From positions 310,001 through 374,000 of the forward strand of contig BQJK01000002.1 of the NCBI GenBank assembly GCA_021604665.1: a DNA stretch of 64,000 bases, written 5' to 3'. Below the pieces are notes generated by a model. That model saw only the letters and a list, made by a program, of their open reading frames with translations. It was not told the origin of the DNA and did no database searches. Made by a program: the position numbers and the translations under genes. Shown here piece by piece: positions 26,881-36,091 of this stretch (positions are counted from its first letter, which is position 1; each line of letters starts with the position of its first letter). Source of the DNA: Rhodomicrobium sp. (GTDB lineage Bacteria; Pseudomonadota; Alphaproteobacteria; Rhizobiales; HXMU1428-3).

Positions 26881-27243
26881 GTCTCCAGCTCTCCTTTTGG
26901 CGGGGTCGGGGGTGGCACCATCAAGTCAGTGGCTGACAAATTGACGCGCCTTTGTTGTTTTCAGCTTATGTGAGCGCCTTGAATGAAGCCAGTAAAAATA
27001 GGAGATGGCCGTATTAAATCTTTGTAACAATAGTTGTTTTTTCTTATCACGATAATTACTTAGCCCTACTATTACACTAGCTTGCCATTCTGTGGACCCA
27101 TAAAAGTGATTGAAATTGGCCTTATAAATAGGTTAGATTTCTTCGAATGTTTAGGTCCACGATGTTTTCGTGTATTTTTGACCTGAGCCCTTATCCCTTT
27201 TTTTGCAGTATTACCTCTGCTGGCAAATTGCGTTAGGCCCTTG
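26881..27243. other. Gap before the MocR-ccm-hemA operon with candidate operator palindromes
   Basis: No gene is seen. Two features could matter for control of the following regulator: the palindrome AACAATAGTTGTT near 27026, and a separated inverted pair GTGGACC (near 27092) and GGTCCAC (near 27152). Neither is a proven operator. Confidence 0.35.
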
Positions 27244-28884
27244 ATGTATAAGGCAACCGACAATGTAGCTTTGATGCTCAACGTGAATACAGAGCGGCCC
27301 TTACAGGCGCAACTGTTTGAACAGGTGCGTGCTATGATCATTGACGGGCAATTAAAAGCTGGTACCGCCCTGCCCGCCACCAGAGCGTTGAGTGAGCGGC
27401 TTGGGGTTTCTCGGAATACTGTAGTTTTGGCATATGACCGACTATTGGCTGAAGGGTATATTGAGAGCAAGCGCTCTATCGGCACATTTGTGAGCACGGC
27501 CATCCCCGATAGCGGATTGTTGCAGGCAGATAATGACCATGAACCGCAAGAGATTATTGAGGCTGAGATTGAAGCGGGCCCACAGGCGGCTGACCTGGTT
27601 AAAGACCGGCATGGCGATAAAATATACAAACATTTCAGCCCTTTAAATGGCCAGTCCGCTGCACGCCCTGGCGGTGAGGCACAAGATTTAGCGACAAAAA
27701 CTCACGAAAACAGGCCGGAGATTGACTTTAAGCCCTTTACTATGGATGCGGAAGATTTTCCGTTGCGTAGTTGGCGGCGTATATTGAACAGGAAGAGCCA
27801 GGATGTAGAGCGCTTTTTTCCGCTCCATAATGAGCCTTTGGGCTGTTTTGACCTGCGCCGGGCTATTGCTGATCATCTTGGCCCAGCGCGCGGCATTATT
27901 ACCGAGCCTGATGAAGTGATGATTTTTGGCAGCCTTGCTGAGGCGCGGATGATTTTGGCAGAATTGCTACTTAGCCCAGATGCCATGGCCATTTGCGAAA
28001 CGCCATCTTCGCTTGCGGCGGTCAATCTGTTTGCTCATAAAGGGGCGAAGCTTGCCTTTATGCCTATGGATGAACATGGGTTAATGACTGAGCACCTCCC
28101 CAAGATGCAAACCATAGCACAGCAAGGTGGGCTGTTATATGTGAGCCCGTCTTGCCAAATCCCGCTTGGTTCTGGCATGGCTTTGGCGCGGCGCATTGAG
28201 CTTTTGGAATGGGCGAGAGAAGCCCGGGTTATGGTGATTGAGGATGAAGCTGATAGCGATTTTTATCAGTCTGGCTCACCGCCCACAGCGCTTAAAGGCC
28301 TCGATGGGCAGGGCTCTGTTATCTATCTTGGTGGGTTTGAGAAATCGCTTGGGGCGAGTTTTGGGCTGGCTTATCTGGTTTTGCCGCAAAAGCTCGTGGC
28401 CCTGGCAGCAGAGCTAAAACAAATGCTTGCGCCCGGCCCCTCTTTATTGAACCAAGCCGTGATGGCGGAATTTATTGAATGCGGTGCGTATGACCGGCAT
28501 TTGCGCAAGTTTAGAAAAAATTGTATGGAGAAGCGCAAGCATCTGATCGATCAGCTGAAAACATATTTTAGTCACCTGCCGCCGTTACCTGAAAATGGCG
28601 GCTTGCAGCTTTTATTGCCTTTGCCGCCTGGCACTGAATTAGACACGCTGAAAGCTCGGTCACTACAAGAGCTGGATATTGGTATTTATAACTTGGCTGA
28701 GAGCGGTTTTTATCTCTCGGATCAAGCCATTAAAGCCGAGCGGTATAAAGAAATGCAGCGCTCAGTATTGCTCGGTTTTAGCGGGCTGCAGATGAATGAG
28801 ATTAGCCGCGGCGTGGAAGCGCTGGCTGGGCTTTTAAATGAACAAATTACACCCATGAATGCGGTGAATGGAGACATGAGATGA
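27244..28884 (+). CDS. MocR-type regulator (GntR HTH fused to aminotransferase-like domain)
   Basis: N-terminal winged helix of the GntR family (RPLQAQLFEQVRAMIIDG, LPATRALSERLGVSRNTV, AEGYIESKRSIGTF) fused through a linker of about 100 residues to a fold-type I aminotransferase-like domain. That domain keeps EDEADSDFY and the PLP-lysine motif GGFEKSLGASFG. MocR proteins are PLP-responsive transcription factors, often acting on vitamin B6, amino acid or GABA genes. Here the stop overlaps the ATG of ccmF by four bases, at the head of a ccm-hemA operon, an unusual place. ATG 27244 follows a TTG codon that is also in frame. The start region before LMLNVNTERP is not conserved in the family. Confidence 0.85.
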   Translation: MYKATDNVALMLNVNTERPLQAQLFEQVRAMIIDGQLKAGTALPATRALSERLGVSRNTVVLAYDRLLAEGYIESKRSIGTFVSTAIPDSGLLQADNDHEPQEIIEAEIEAGPQAADLVKDRHGDKIYKHFSPLNGQSAARPGGEAQDLATKTHENRPEIDFKPFTMDAEDFPLRSWRRILNRKSQDVERFFPLHNEPLGCFDLRRAIADHLGPARGIITEPDEVMIFGSLAEARMILAELLLSPDAMAICETPSSLAAVNLFAHKGAKLAFMPMDEHGLMTEHLPKMQTIAQQGGLLYVSPSCQIPLGSGMALARRIELLEWAREARVMVIEDEADSDFYQSGSPPTALKGLDGQGSVIYLGGFEKSLGASFGLAYLVLPQKLVALAAELKQMLAPGPSLLNQAVMAEFIECGAYDRHLRKFRKNCMEKRKHLIDQLKTYFSHLPPLPENGGLQLLLPLPPGTELDTLKARSLQELDIGIYNLAESGFYLSDQAIKAERYKEMQRSVLLGFSGLQMNEISRGVEALAGLLNEQITPMNAVNGDMR

Positions 28885-30938
28885 ATGGCAGCCTAATTGA
28901 AATTGGCCTCGGGGCAACCAGCCTGGCGCTGATCCTCTCGTTTGCAGCGATAATTGCATCGTTTCTGGCAGTGCAGCGCAATGCACCGTCGTTTCTGCAT
29001 TCTGCTCGCCATGCGATGATTTTGAACTTTATTCTGATCACCCTTGGCTGCTTCACCATTGTCTGGTCATTCGTGATCAAGGATTTTTCCGTTCTTTATG
29101 TGGCGCAAAACTCAAATAGCCAATTGCCATTGCTTTATCGGTTAACGGCGCTTTGGGGGGCTCATGAAGGCTCTTTGATGCTTTGGGTCTGGTATTTGGC
29201 TGCCTTTTCGGCGCTGGCGGTTTTTGTTCACTGGAAAAGCCACCCGCTATCAATGCCTTATGTGATCATGACTCTGGCGGCTTTGCAGATCGGTTTTCTG
29301 ATTTTTATTCTCTTTCTCTCGAACCCGTTTATTGAGGTTCACCCGGCAATGAGTGACGGGCGAGATCTGAACCCCTTATTGCAAGACCCTGGCCTCGCCT
29401 TCCATCCGCCGACGCTTTATATGGGTTATGTTGGCTTTTCTATTCCTTTTGCCTTTGCGATTGCGGCCTTGGCTCGTGGTCAATCCGGCCGGGAATGGGT
29501 TGTGACAACAAGGCGTTGGACTTTATTTTCCTGGGTGGCGCTAACAAGCGGTATTCTGCTTGGTGGGTATTGGGCTTATTATGAGTTGGGCTGGGGTGGT
29601 TATTGGGCCTGGGATCCGGTTGAGAATGCCTCACTGTTGCCATGGCTTACGGGCACGGCGTTTCTGCACTCGATTATGGCGCAGGATCAGCGCAACCTCT
29701 TCCAAACATGGAATGTGTTTTTGATCATTACAACGTTTGCGCTGTCGCTGTTGGGCACCTTCCTTGTGCGCTCTGGTGTTCTGACCTCTGTGCATTCCTT
29801 TGCCGCTGACCCAGGGCGCGGCGCGTATATTTTGATGTTCCTGATCGTTGTTTCTGTGGTCGCTTATGGGTTGCTTGTATGGCGGGGGCAGCGGCTGATC
29901 GGGCCGCATAAAGTCTCTAATCTTGTGTCGCGGGAATCTGCGCTGCTCTATAATAACCTGTTGTTTGTGGCGGCGGCAGTAATTGTGCTAACCGGCACTC
30001 TTTATCCGTTGGCCATTGAGGTTTTAACTGGTGAGCGGGTTTCTGTTGCTGCGCCTTATTTTAACAAGGTGATGGCGCCCTTAATGCTTGGCATTATTTT
30101 GCTGATGGGGCTTGGGCCTTTGGTGCCGTGGCGTAAATCATCATTGAAAAAGATGCGCGATCAATTTGCCTTGCCGGCCGGGCTGGCTGTTATTGCGGCG
30201 ATAGTTTCCCACTTCCTTGGGGCTAGTGATCTGGTGGCTGCGTTAGCGATTGGGCTTGTGGCGTTTGTGTTCATTGCGACATTGCTCGATGTAATCCGAG
30301 CGGTGCGCGCCCGTATGAAGGTGACTGATCGCAGCTTTGGCAGCAGCCTTGGTACATTGGCTGCCAATAACCAGCGGCGTTATGGTGGATTTATTGTTCA
30401 TATGGGCACGCTGGTGCTGATTATTGGTATTGTTGGCTCCGCCTTTTTCAAAGAAGAAGCCACTGTGACCTTATCTAAAGGTGAGCAGGTTAGCGTTGGG
30501 CCTTACACAATGACGTTTCAGTCTATGATCCCGCAGCGGGGGCCGAACTATACAGAGCGCATGGCGTTTTTTGAGTGGGTGAAGGATGATGGCACCGTTG
30601 GCGTGCTGAACCCTTCCAAACGGAATTATCCGGTGACCAAAACTGTTACCACTGAAGCGGCGATTCTCTCGACCTTGCTTGGTGATCTTTACATTGTACT
30701 TGGTAATGAAACCCAGGCCGGTGCGGTTGTGACCCGAGCTTATTGGAACCCGCTGGTAAACTGGATCTGGATTGGCTGGATGGTTATTCTGGCGGGCGTT
30801 CTATTCGCTATGACCAAGCGAGCGCCTAAAATTGTTACCCAGAAAAGGGATGAGACAGATAGCCCTGTTGGCGGTAATGCTGGCGGCAACACAGGTGGTA
30901 ACGCTAGTGGCGGCGATAAAGGGGAGGCCCTTGCATGA
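28881..30938 (+). CDS. ccmF: Cytochrome c heme lyase subunit CcmF
   Basis: A polytopic inner-membrane protein of 685 residues with the WWD heme-handling signature WGGYWAWDPVENASLLPWL near residue 235 and conserved histidine segments (LWGAHEGSLMLW, AFHPPTLYMGY, LLGTFLVRSGVLTSVHSFA). With CcmH and CcmI it attaches heme from CcmE to apocytochrome c in the periplasm. The C-terminal 25 residues form a Gly/Asn-rich low-complexity tail (GGNAGGNTGGNASGG) that I would not expect in the family. It overlaps both neighbours by four bases. Confidence 0.96.
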   Translation: MNGSLIEIGLGATSLALILSFAAIIASFLAVQRNAPSFLHSARHAMILNFILITLGCFTIVWSFVIKDFSVLYVAQNSNSQLPLLYRLTALWGAHEGSLMLWVWYLAAFSALAVFVHWKSHPLSMPYVIMTLAALQIGFLIFILFLSNPFIEVHPAMSDGRDLNPLLQDPGLAFHPPTLYMGYVGFSIPFAFAIAALARGQSGREWVVTTRRWTLFSWVALTSGILLGGYWAYYELGWGGYWAWDPVENASLLPWLTGTAFLHSIMAQDQRNLFQTWNVFLIITTFALSLLGTFLVRSGVLTSVHSFAADPGRGAYILMFLIVVSVVAYGLLVWRGQRLIGPHKVSNLVSRESALLYNNLLFVAAAVIVLTGTLYPLAIEVLTGERVSVAAPYFNKVMAPLMLGIILLMGLGPLVPWRKSSLKKMRDQFALPAGLAVIAAIVSHFLGASDLVAALAIGLVAFVFIATLLDVIRAVRARMKVTDRSFGSSLGTLAANNQRRYGGFIVHMGTLVLIIGIVGSAFFKEEATVTLSKGEQVSVGPYTMTFQSMIPQRGPNYTERMAFFEWVKDDGTVGVLNPSKRNYPVTKTVTTEAAILSTLLGDLYIVLGNETQAGAVVTRAYWNPLVNWIWIGWMVILAGVLFAMTKRAPKIVTQKRDETDSPVGGNAGGNTGGNASGGDKGEALA

Positions 30939-31495
30939 CAACTGAGACCGCGCCAAAAACCATACGCTGGTGGCACTTTACCCTGATTTTCGTGATGATT
31001 TTAATGTTTGCGATGTTTGCGGCAGGCCTTGGTCGGGATACGAAAATTATCCCCTCACCATTGATCGGCAAGCCTGCTTATGAGTTTAGCATTCGCAAAT
31101 TAAGCACCACGGATGAGAAGATTAATCTGACCGACTATAAAGGTAAGATTGTCGTGATGAACTTTTGGGCCTCCTGGTGTGTTTCCTGCCGGGAGGAACA
31201 TGAGGTGCTGCTGGAGGCATCTAAGAAATATGGCGCTGATGGTAAAGTGCAATTTATCGGCATCAACCATAAGGATAATGACCGGGCGGCTGAGGATTTC
31301 TTGAAACGTATGGGGCAGTTTCCCTACCCGTCTGGGGTTGACCCGCAAGGGCGACTGGCACTGGAATTTGGTGTTTATGGTATGCCAGAGACTTTCTTTA
31401 TCAATGAGAAAGGCGTGATTGCTGCCAAGCAGATTGGGCCGCTCACCGCAAAAAGTTTTGAGGCGAAGATGAAAGCCGTGGAGGCCATGCAATGA
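30935..31495 (+). CDS. ccmG: Cytochrome c biogenesis thioredoxin CcmG (DsbE)
   Basis: One N-terminal membrane anchor (about residues 12-32) and a periplasmic thioredoxin domain with active-site WASWCVSCREEH (Cys82, Cys85) and cis-proline loop GVYGMPETFF. It reduces the CxxCH cysteines of apocytochromes before heme is attached. 186 residues is the usual size. Translationally coupled (ATGA) to ccmF and ccmH. Confidence 0.95.
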   Translation: MTTETAPKTIRWWHFTLIFVMILMFAMFAAGLGRDTKIIPSPLIGKPAYEFSIRKLSTTDEKINLTDYKGKIVVMNFWASWCVSCREEHEVLLEASKKYGADGKVQFIGINHKDNDRAAEDFLKRMGQFPYPSGVDPQGRLALEFGVYGMPETFFINEKGVIAAKQIGPLTAKSFEAKMKAVEAMQ

Positions 31496-32064
31496 GTTTC
31501 GGCAGGACAGATAATGCCAAAGGCGTGCAGGCCCTACTGATGAGCTTTGCGCTCATCATGGCGGCGCCATTTTTCGCTCAACAGGCGCATGCACAAGAAA
31601 AGACAGTGGCTCAAGAGACGGTGGCACAAAAGGCTGCGGCGCCAGGCGCAAAACCGGCGGTTTTAAAAACTGAATCAGAGCTTGAAAAGCGAGTGCGGGC
31701 GATTGGTAGTAAATTGCGCTGCCCGGTTTGCCAGGGCGAGAGCATTTATGACAGCCATTCAGATGTGGCTGAGGAAATGAAACGGCTTATTGCCGAAAAG
31801 CTGAAGGCAGGCGAGAGCGAAGCCAAGATCCTTGATTATTTTCATGATCGCTACGGCAATTATATTTTAATGGAGCCACCAGCAGAAGGCATCCACTGGG
31901 TTATCTGGGTCTTTCCGCTGTTTATGGGTCTGATGGGATTGGTCTTTGTTATGCAGTTTCTTCTCTCAAACCGGCAAGAGGCTGCAACCGAGGCCAAGCA
32001 ACAGAAAAAACGGGCTGAAAACCCGCAAACATTGCATCAGGATATTGAGGAGCTTCATTTATGA
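31492..32064 (+). CDS. ccmH: Cytochrome c maturation protein CcmH
   Basis: Thiol-disulfide component of the heme lyase complex. Signal-like N-terminus to about residue 35, a short Ala/Gln-rich stretch, then the family domain with LRCPVCQGESIYDS (Cys77, Cys80), FHDRYGNYILMEPP and one C-terminal membrane segment (about 130-155). It holds or reduces apocytochrome cysteines in the periplasm. Coupled by four-base overlaps to ccmG and ccmI. Confidence 0.95.
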   Translation: MSFGRTDNAKGVQALLMSFALIMAAPFFAQQAHAQEKTVAQETVAQKAAAPGAKPAVLKTESELEKRVRAIGSKLRCPVCQGESIYDSHSDVAEEMKRLIAEKLKAGESEAKILDYFHDRYGNYILMEPPAEGIHWVIWVFPLFMGLMGLVFVMQFLLSNRQEAATEAKQQKKRAENPQTLHQDIEELHL

Positions 32065-32990
32065 GCAGCTTGATCGGCATATTTGCTCTTGGCGCTTTGT
32101 CGCTAGTGATCGTGCTGCTGCCATTGTGGCAGAGGCGCTCTGACCGTTCGCTCGGCTCTGGCATTGAGACAGATGATATTGCCTTACAGTGGGAAATGGA
32201 AAAAGACCGGCTGGTAAAAGAGCAGCATGATCTTGATCTTGCCTTTGCTGAGGGGAAACTTTCGCCTGAAGTACATGAGGTTGAGCGCGAACAGGTTGTG
32301 GCTGATGCCCAGCGCGCCCTTGAGCGGCTGCGTAAAGCGCGCAAGATGAATGAGAAAATTGCCAGCCAAGCGCGGCACAAGCCCCGGGTTTACCCGAAAT
32401 ACGGCGCGGCACTTGGCTCGCTTATTCTGATTGCTGCGATGGCGCTGACCTTGCACCTGAATGGGCAGGATATTCAGCGGGTTGCTGCACCAGCAGCAGG
32501 AAAAGGCCAGCCGCAAATAAAAATGGCGGATATTGAAAAAATGGTCGCCGGGCTTGAAGCCAAGGTGAAATCAGGTGACGGTAATAACCGTGATAAGATG
32601 ATGCTGGCCCGCTCATATCTTGTGCTTGGCCGCCGCGATGAAGCATTGGCACTTTATGAAACGCTGCTCAAGGATGATGAAAAGAACATTCCGGCGATGA
32701 TGGCGCTTGGTGAAATTTACTTTAACTCAAAAAATAAGGCCGACTGGGGCAAATCTCTGGCTTATTTTGAAAAAGCGCTTCAGGTGCAGCCGGATAAGCC
32801 CGAGGCACTTTGGTATAAAAGCCTGGGCCTTGTGCGCCAACGCAAAATAACCGAAGCCCGTGTGGTGCTGGTGCATCTGCAAGAGGTTTCTAAAGATAAT
32901 AAACAAGCGCAGGATGCTGTTGCCCAGCTGCTTGCCGAACTTGATAAAAACCGCGCTCCTGCCGCCAAGCCGGAGACACCGAACAACTAG
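32061..32990 (+). CDS. ccmI: Cytochrome c maturation protein CcmI (TPR chaperone)
   Basis: A short N-terminal membrane segment (about residues 5-22), a charged cytoplasmic helix region ([16 protein letters not shown]-like heptads), a second membrane segment (about 115-133), then a periplasmic TPR region (about 170-290: [37 protein letters not shown]). It recognises the C-terminus of apocytochrome c and brings it to CcmF-CcmH. 309 residues. It ends 28 bases before hemA with no terminator between. Confidence 0.9.
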   Translation: MSSLIGIFALGALSLVIVLLPLWQRRSDRSLGSGIETDDIALQWEMEKDRLVKEQHDLDLAFAEGKLSPEVHEVEREQVVADAQRALERLRKARKMNEKIASQARHKPRVYPKYGAALGSLILIAAMALTLHLNGQDIQRVAAPAAGKGQPQIKMADIEKMVAGLEAKVKSGDGNNRDKMMLARSYLVLGRRDEALALYETLLKDDEKNIPAMMALGEIYFNSKNKADWGKSLAYFEKALQVQPDKPEALWYKSLGLVRQRKITEARVVLVHLQEVSKDNKQAQDAVAQLLAELDKNRAPAAKPETPNN

Positions 32991-33018
32991 TTCGGCCCCT
33001 GTTAGAGAGGACAAACCC

Positions 33019-34272
33019 ATGTTTCAGTATGATCAATGTCTGACCAAGCATCTCGATTCTTTAAAGGATGAGGGCAATTACAGGGTGTTTCTAGATCTTG
33101 AGAGGATCGTGGGTCAATATCCGCGTGCTTATAATTTTGGTGACTACACCAGTGTGGATGGCAAATGCCCGCGCAACAATCTGGACCCTATGGGTGACAT
33201 AACGGTTTGGTGCAGCAATGACTATCTTGGTATGGGGCAAAACCGGGATGTGCTGGATGCTATGAAAGATGCGATTGAGCGCCTTGGCGCCGGGGCTGGC
33301 GGCACCCGTAATATCTCTGGCAATCACCATCTTATTGTTGAACTGGAAAAAGAACTGGCCGATCTGCATGAGAAAGAAGCGGCGCTGGTGTTTACCTCTG
33401 GCTATGTGGCCAATGAAGCGACGCTGAGCACTCTTTCTAAATTATTGCCGAACTGCGTTGTGATCTCTGATGAGCTTAATCATGCGTCGATGATCCAGGG
33501 TATTTTGCATGGCAAAGCCGAAAAGCGCATTTTCAAACATAATGATCTTGAGGATCTGGAGAGGGTCTTGAAAGAGATAGACCCTAGCCGGCCTAAAATA
33601 CTCGCCTTTGAAAGTGTGTATTCGATGGATGGCGATATTTGCCCGATACATGAAATTTGTGACCTGGCTGAAAAATATAATGCCTTCACTTATCTTGATG
33701 AAGTGCATGCTGTTGGCATGTATGGCGGCAGAGGCGGCGGGATTGCCGACCGTGAGGGCATTATGGACCGGATTGATATTATTCAGGGCACGCTTGCTAA
33801 AGCTTATGGGGTGATTGGCGGCTATATCTCTGGCAAGCGAAACGCTATCGATGCCATCCGAAGTTTTGCCAGTGGTTTTATTTTTACAACCACATTACCG
33901 CCAGCTGTTGCGGCTGGTGCGCTAACTAGCGTAAAGCATCTGAAGCAATCTGATGATGAGCGCCAAATGCAACAGAGGCGGGCGAATGAGCTGAAGGAAT
34001 TGCTTACGGAAGCGGGCATTCCCTTTATTCACTCTGAAACGCATATTGTGCCCGTTTTGGTGAAAGACCCTGTGCTTTGCAAAGAAGTTTCAGACCGGTT
34101 GCTGCGTGAATATGACATGTATATTCAACCGATTAACTATCCAACTGTGCCTAAGGGTACTGAGCGGTTGCGCATTACACCTGGGCCGTTGCACACGACT
34201 GAGATGTTGAAAGAGCTGGTCTCTGCACTCTCTTCTATCTGGACTGAAATTAAATTACCGCGCGCGGCTTAA
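33019..34272 (+). CDS. hemA: 5-aminolevulinate synthase HemA
   Basis: PLP enzyme that condenses glycine with succinyl-CoA to 5-aminolevulinate, the first step of heme synthesis by the C4 pathway used in Alphaproteobacteria. Motifs: [50 protein letters not shown], and PLP-lysine Lys261 in [13 protein letters not shown]. 417 residues. ATG 33019 is preceded by GAGAGG; the open frame reaches further upstream inside ccmI but that part has no family match. Close spacing with ccmI and ccmE puts heme synthesis and heme attachment in one transcript. Confidence 0.96.
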   Translation: MFQYDQCLTKHLDSLKDEGNYRVFLDLERIVGQYPRAYNFGDYTSVDGKCPRNNLDPMGDITVWCSNDYLGMGQNRDVLDAMKDAIERLGAGAGGTRNISGNHHLIVELEKELADLHEKEAALVFTSGYVANEATLSTLSKLLPNCVVISDELNHASMIQGILHGKAEKRIFKHNDLEDLERVLKEIDPSRPKILAFESVYSMDGDICPIHEICDLAEKYNAFTYLDEVHAVGMYGGRGGGIADREGIMDRIDIIQGTLAKAYGVIGGYISGKRNAIDAIRSFASGFIFTTTLPPAVAAGALTSVKHLKQSDDERQMQQRRANELKELLTEAGIPFIHSETHIVPVLVKDPVLCKEVSDRLLREYDMYIQPINYPTVPKGTERLRITPGPLHTTEMLKELVSALSSIWTEIKLPRAA

Positions 34273-34285
34273 GGATTAGAGCTTT

Positions 34286-34729
34286 ATGACACGGAAAACC
34301 AAACGCATTGTGACGATTGTTAGCGCTTTAACCCTGCTTTTTATGAGTGTTGGGCTGGTGGCTTTTGCGTTCCGGGAAAATCTTGTGTTTTTCCTGACGC
34401 CAACTGACGTGATGGCAGGCAAAGCCAAGGGTGCGGGGAAGTTGCGCATTGGCGGCATGGTGGAGAATGGCACCTTCAAACGGCAGGAAGATGGGCTGAC
34501 AGTAACTTTTGAAGTAACTGATTTCAGTCACTCTATTCCGGTGAGCTATAAGGGGTTATTGCCTAATCTCTTTAAAGAAGGCCAGGGTGTTATTGCTGAG
34601 GGTACATTTGACAAGGATGGAAAATTCCGCGCCAACACCATTCTTGCTAAGCATGATGAAAAATATGTGCCGAAAGAAATTCGCGATACAATGAAGAAAA
34701 AAGCTGAACGTGAGGCGATGGCACAATAA
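34286..34729 (+). CDS. ccmE: Periplasmic heme chaperone CcmE
   Basis: One N-terminal membrane helix (about residues 8-29) and an OB-fold periplasmic domain. The heme-binding motif AKHDEKYVPKE has His123, which forms the covalent heme bond in the family, and Tyr127. It carries heme from CcmABCD to CcmF. 147 residues. It starts 13 bases after hemA. ccmABCD are not in this window. Confidence 0.95.
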   Translation: MTRKTKRIVTIVSALTLLFMSVGLVAFAFRENLVFFLTPTDVMAGKAKGAGKLRIGGMVENGTFKRQEDGLTVTFEVTDFSHSIPVSYKGLLPNLFKEGQGVIAEGTFDKDGKFRANTILAKHDEKYVPKEIRDTMKKKAEREAMAQ

Positions 34730-34852
34730 TTACGGCACCTTTTATCGTTATCATAGGTTTTTCAAGCCTATATAGCACCTCTTTAAATTGACTTCTCTTA
34801 ATGTTATCAGGCAAAGTAAGATGTCTCTATTAGGGAGCCGCTAAGGGGGCTT

Positions 34853-35620
34853 ATGGCTTTAAATACCGCAAATTCTACGCCAGATGACGGCGACACGTCT
34901 TCTCACGGTCATGACCCTCAAAGTTGTGAGGCTTGTGAAGTGCGGGCGTGTGGCATGTGTTCCTCTCTCTCTAATGGTGAGCTGGATAAATTACGGCGAA
35001 TCACGCGAACGCGGGAATATAAAGCCGGTGACCAGATTTTTTGCGATGAAGAGCCGTTGCAGAACTATGCGGCGATCAAACAAGGTATTGTTAAGCTCTC
35101 TAAAATCCTGCCTGATGGACGCCAGCAAACACTGGGGCTGGGCTTTCCGCCTGATTTTATCGGCAGGACATATGGTGAGGAAAATGTTTGCTTTGCCAGT
35201 GCTGTGACCGATGTGACCGTTTGCACCTTCCCGAAAGAACTATTTAATGACTATCTGATGCGGACACCCGCTTTGGAGCATAAGCTGTTTCAGCTCACAC
35301 TGAACGAACTTGATACAGCCCGTGACTGGATGGTTATGCTGGGCCGGATGACTGCCCTGGAGCGCACAGCGACGATGCTGTTGAAATTTTCGACCAAACG
35401 CCATCTCGGGGTTATGGACCCGCCGCCGATTGATGGCACAGTGCGGTTTGAGCTGCCACTGACGCGGTCTGAAATTTCTGATTTTCTTGGATTAACTATT
35501 GAAACGGTTAGCCGTCAATTTACGCAGCTGCGCCATTTAGGGCTCATCAAGATTGATCAACAGCGCTATATCGACATTCTGGATTATCAGGGATTGATGG
35601 CTGTTTCTGGCCAGGAATAA
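34853..35620 (+). CDS. FNR-type oxygen-sensing transcription regulator
   Basis: Crp/Fnr family: an N-terminal cysteine cluster CEACEVRACGMC (Cys25, 28, 33, 36), a cNMP-like beta-roll (YKAGDQIFCDEEPLQNYAAIKQG) with distal Cys113 and Cys124, a long dimer helix, and a helix-turn-helix with SDFLGLTIETVSRQFTQL. The cysteines are in the place where FNR, FnrL and FnrN bind an oxygen-labile 4Fe-4S cluster. It very likely acts on the FNR box at 35799 to switch on the cbb3 oxidase at low oxygen. AAGGGGG precedes the ATG. It is named fnrL, fnrN or fixK-like in relatives; I leave the symbol open. Confidence 0.9.
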   Translation: MALNTANSTPDDGDTSSHGHDPQSCEACEVRACGMCSSLSNGELDKLRRITRTREYKAGDQIFCDEEPLQNYAAIKQGIVKLSKILPDGRQQTLGLGFPPDFIGRTYGEENVCFASAVTDVTVCTFPKELFNDYLMRTPALEHKLFQLTLNELDTARDWMVMLGRMTALERTATMLLKFSTKRHLGVMDPPPIDGTVRFELPLTRSEISDFLGLTIETVSRQFTQLRHLGLIKIDQQRYIDILDYQGLMAVSGQE

Positions 35621-35798
35621 CACCCCTAGACTTAGTCACTATGGCAAATGCCTATGCTGCCTTTCACTCAATGACGACAGCTCACTGCCAATATGGCTGG
35701 TCTGCTGATTTTGTTGTTTTGACAACATGTCTAATTTGGCTGAGTGGGATGGTTGAGAGATAATTTGCTGGTCTTTCTTCTTAAGTACCCCCCGCTAA

Positions 35799-35812
35799 TT
35801 GACTTAAGTCAA
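35799..35812. promoter_or_regulatory. FNR box upstream of ccoN
   Basis: Perfect palindrome TTGACTTAAGTCAA, matching the FNR/FixK consensus TTGA-N6-TCAA. It lies 280 bases before the ccoN ATG. If it acts as a class II site, transcription would start near 35847, leaving a leader of about 245 bases. Apart from this site the 471-base gap 35621-36091 shows no other recognised element. Confidence 0.88.
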
Positions 35813-36091
35813 TACATCCCCAACCGTGCTCGCTTATTACCTTAATGTTGGGCCAGCGAATTGCACGCAACATGTTGGGGGCTCACCGAACTTACCGATG
35901 TACAGATAGTTTATTGCGCTAGATTGTATCGTCTCGTTATCGATGCTATTTTTTATTGCGTTACTGTAGGCTAGGTTTTGCCAGCCATGCTGTTGGCGGC
36001 TCTTATTGCTCTTGCTTTGCATTTGTATTGCCTACATTTGACTGGTCTACATTTGGCTGGCCTTGCCAAAAATCAATAGGGGAAACTCCTG

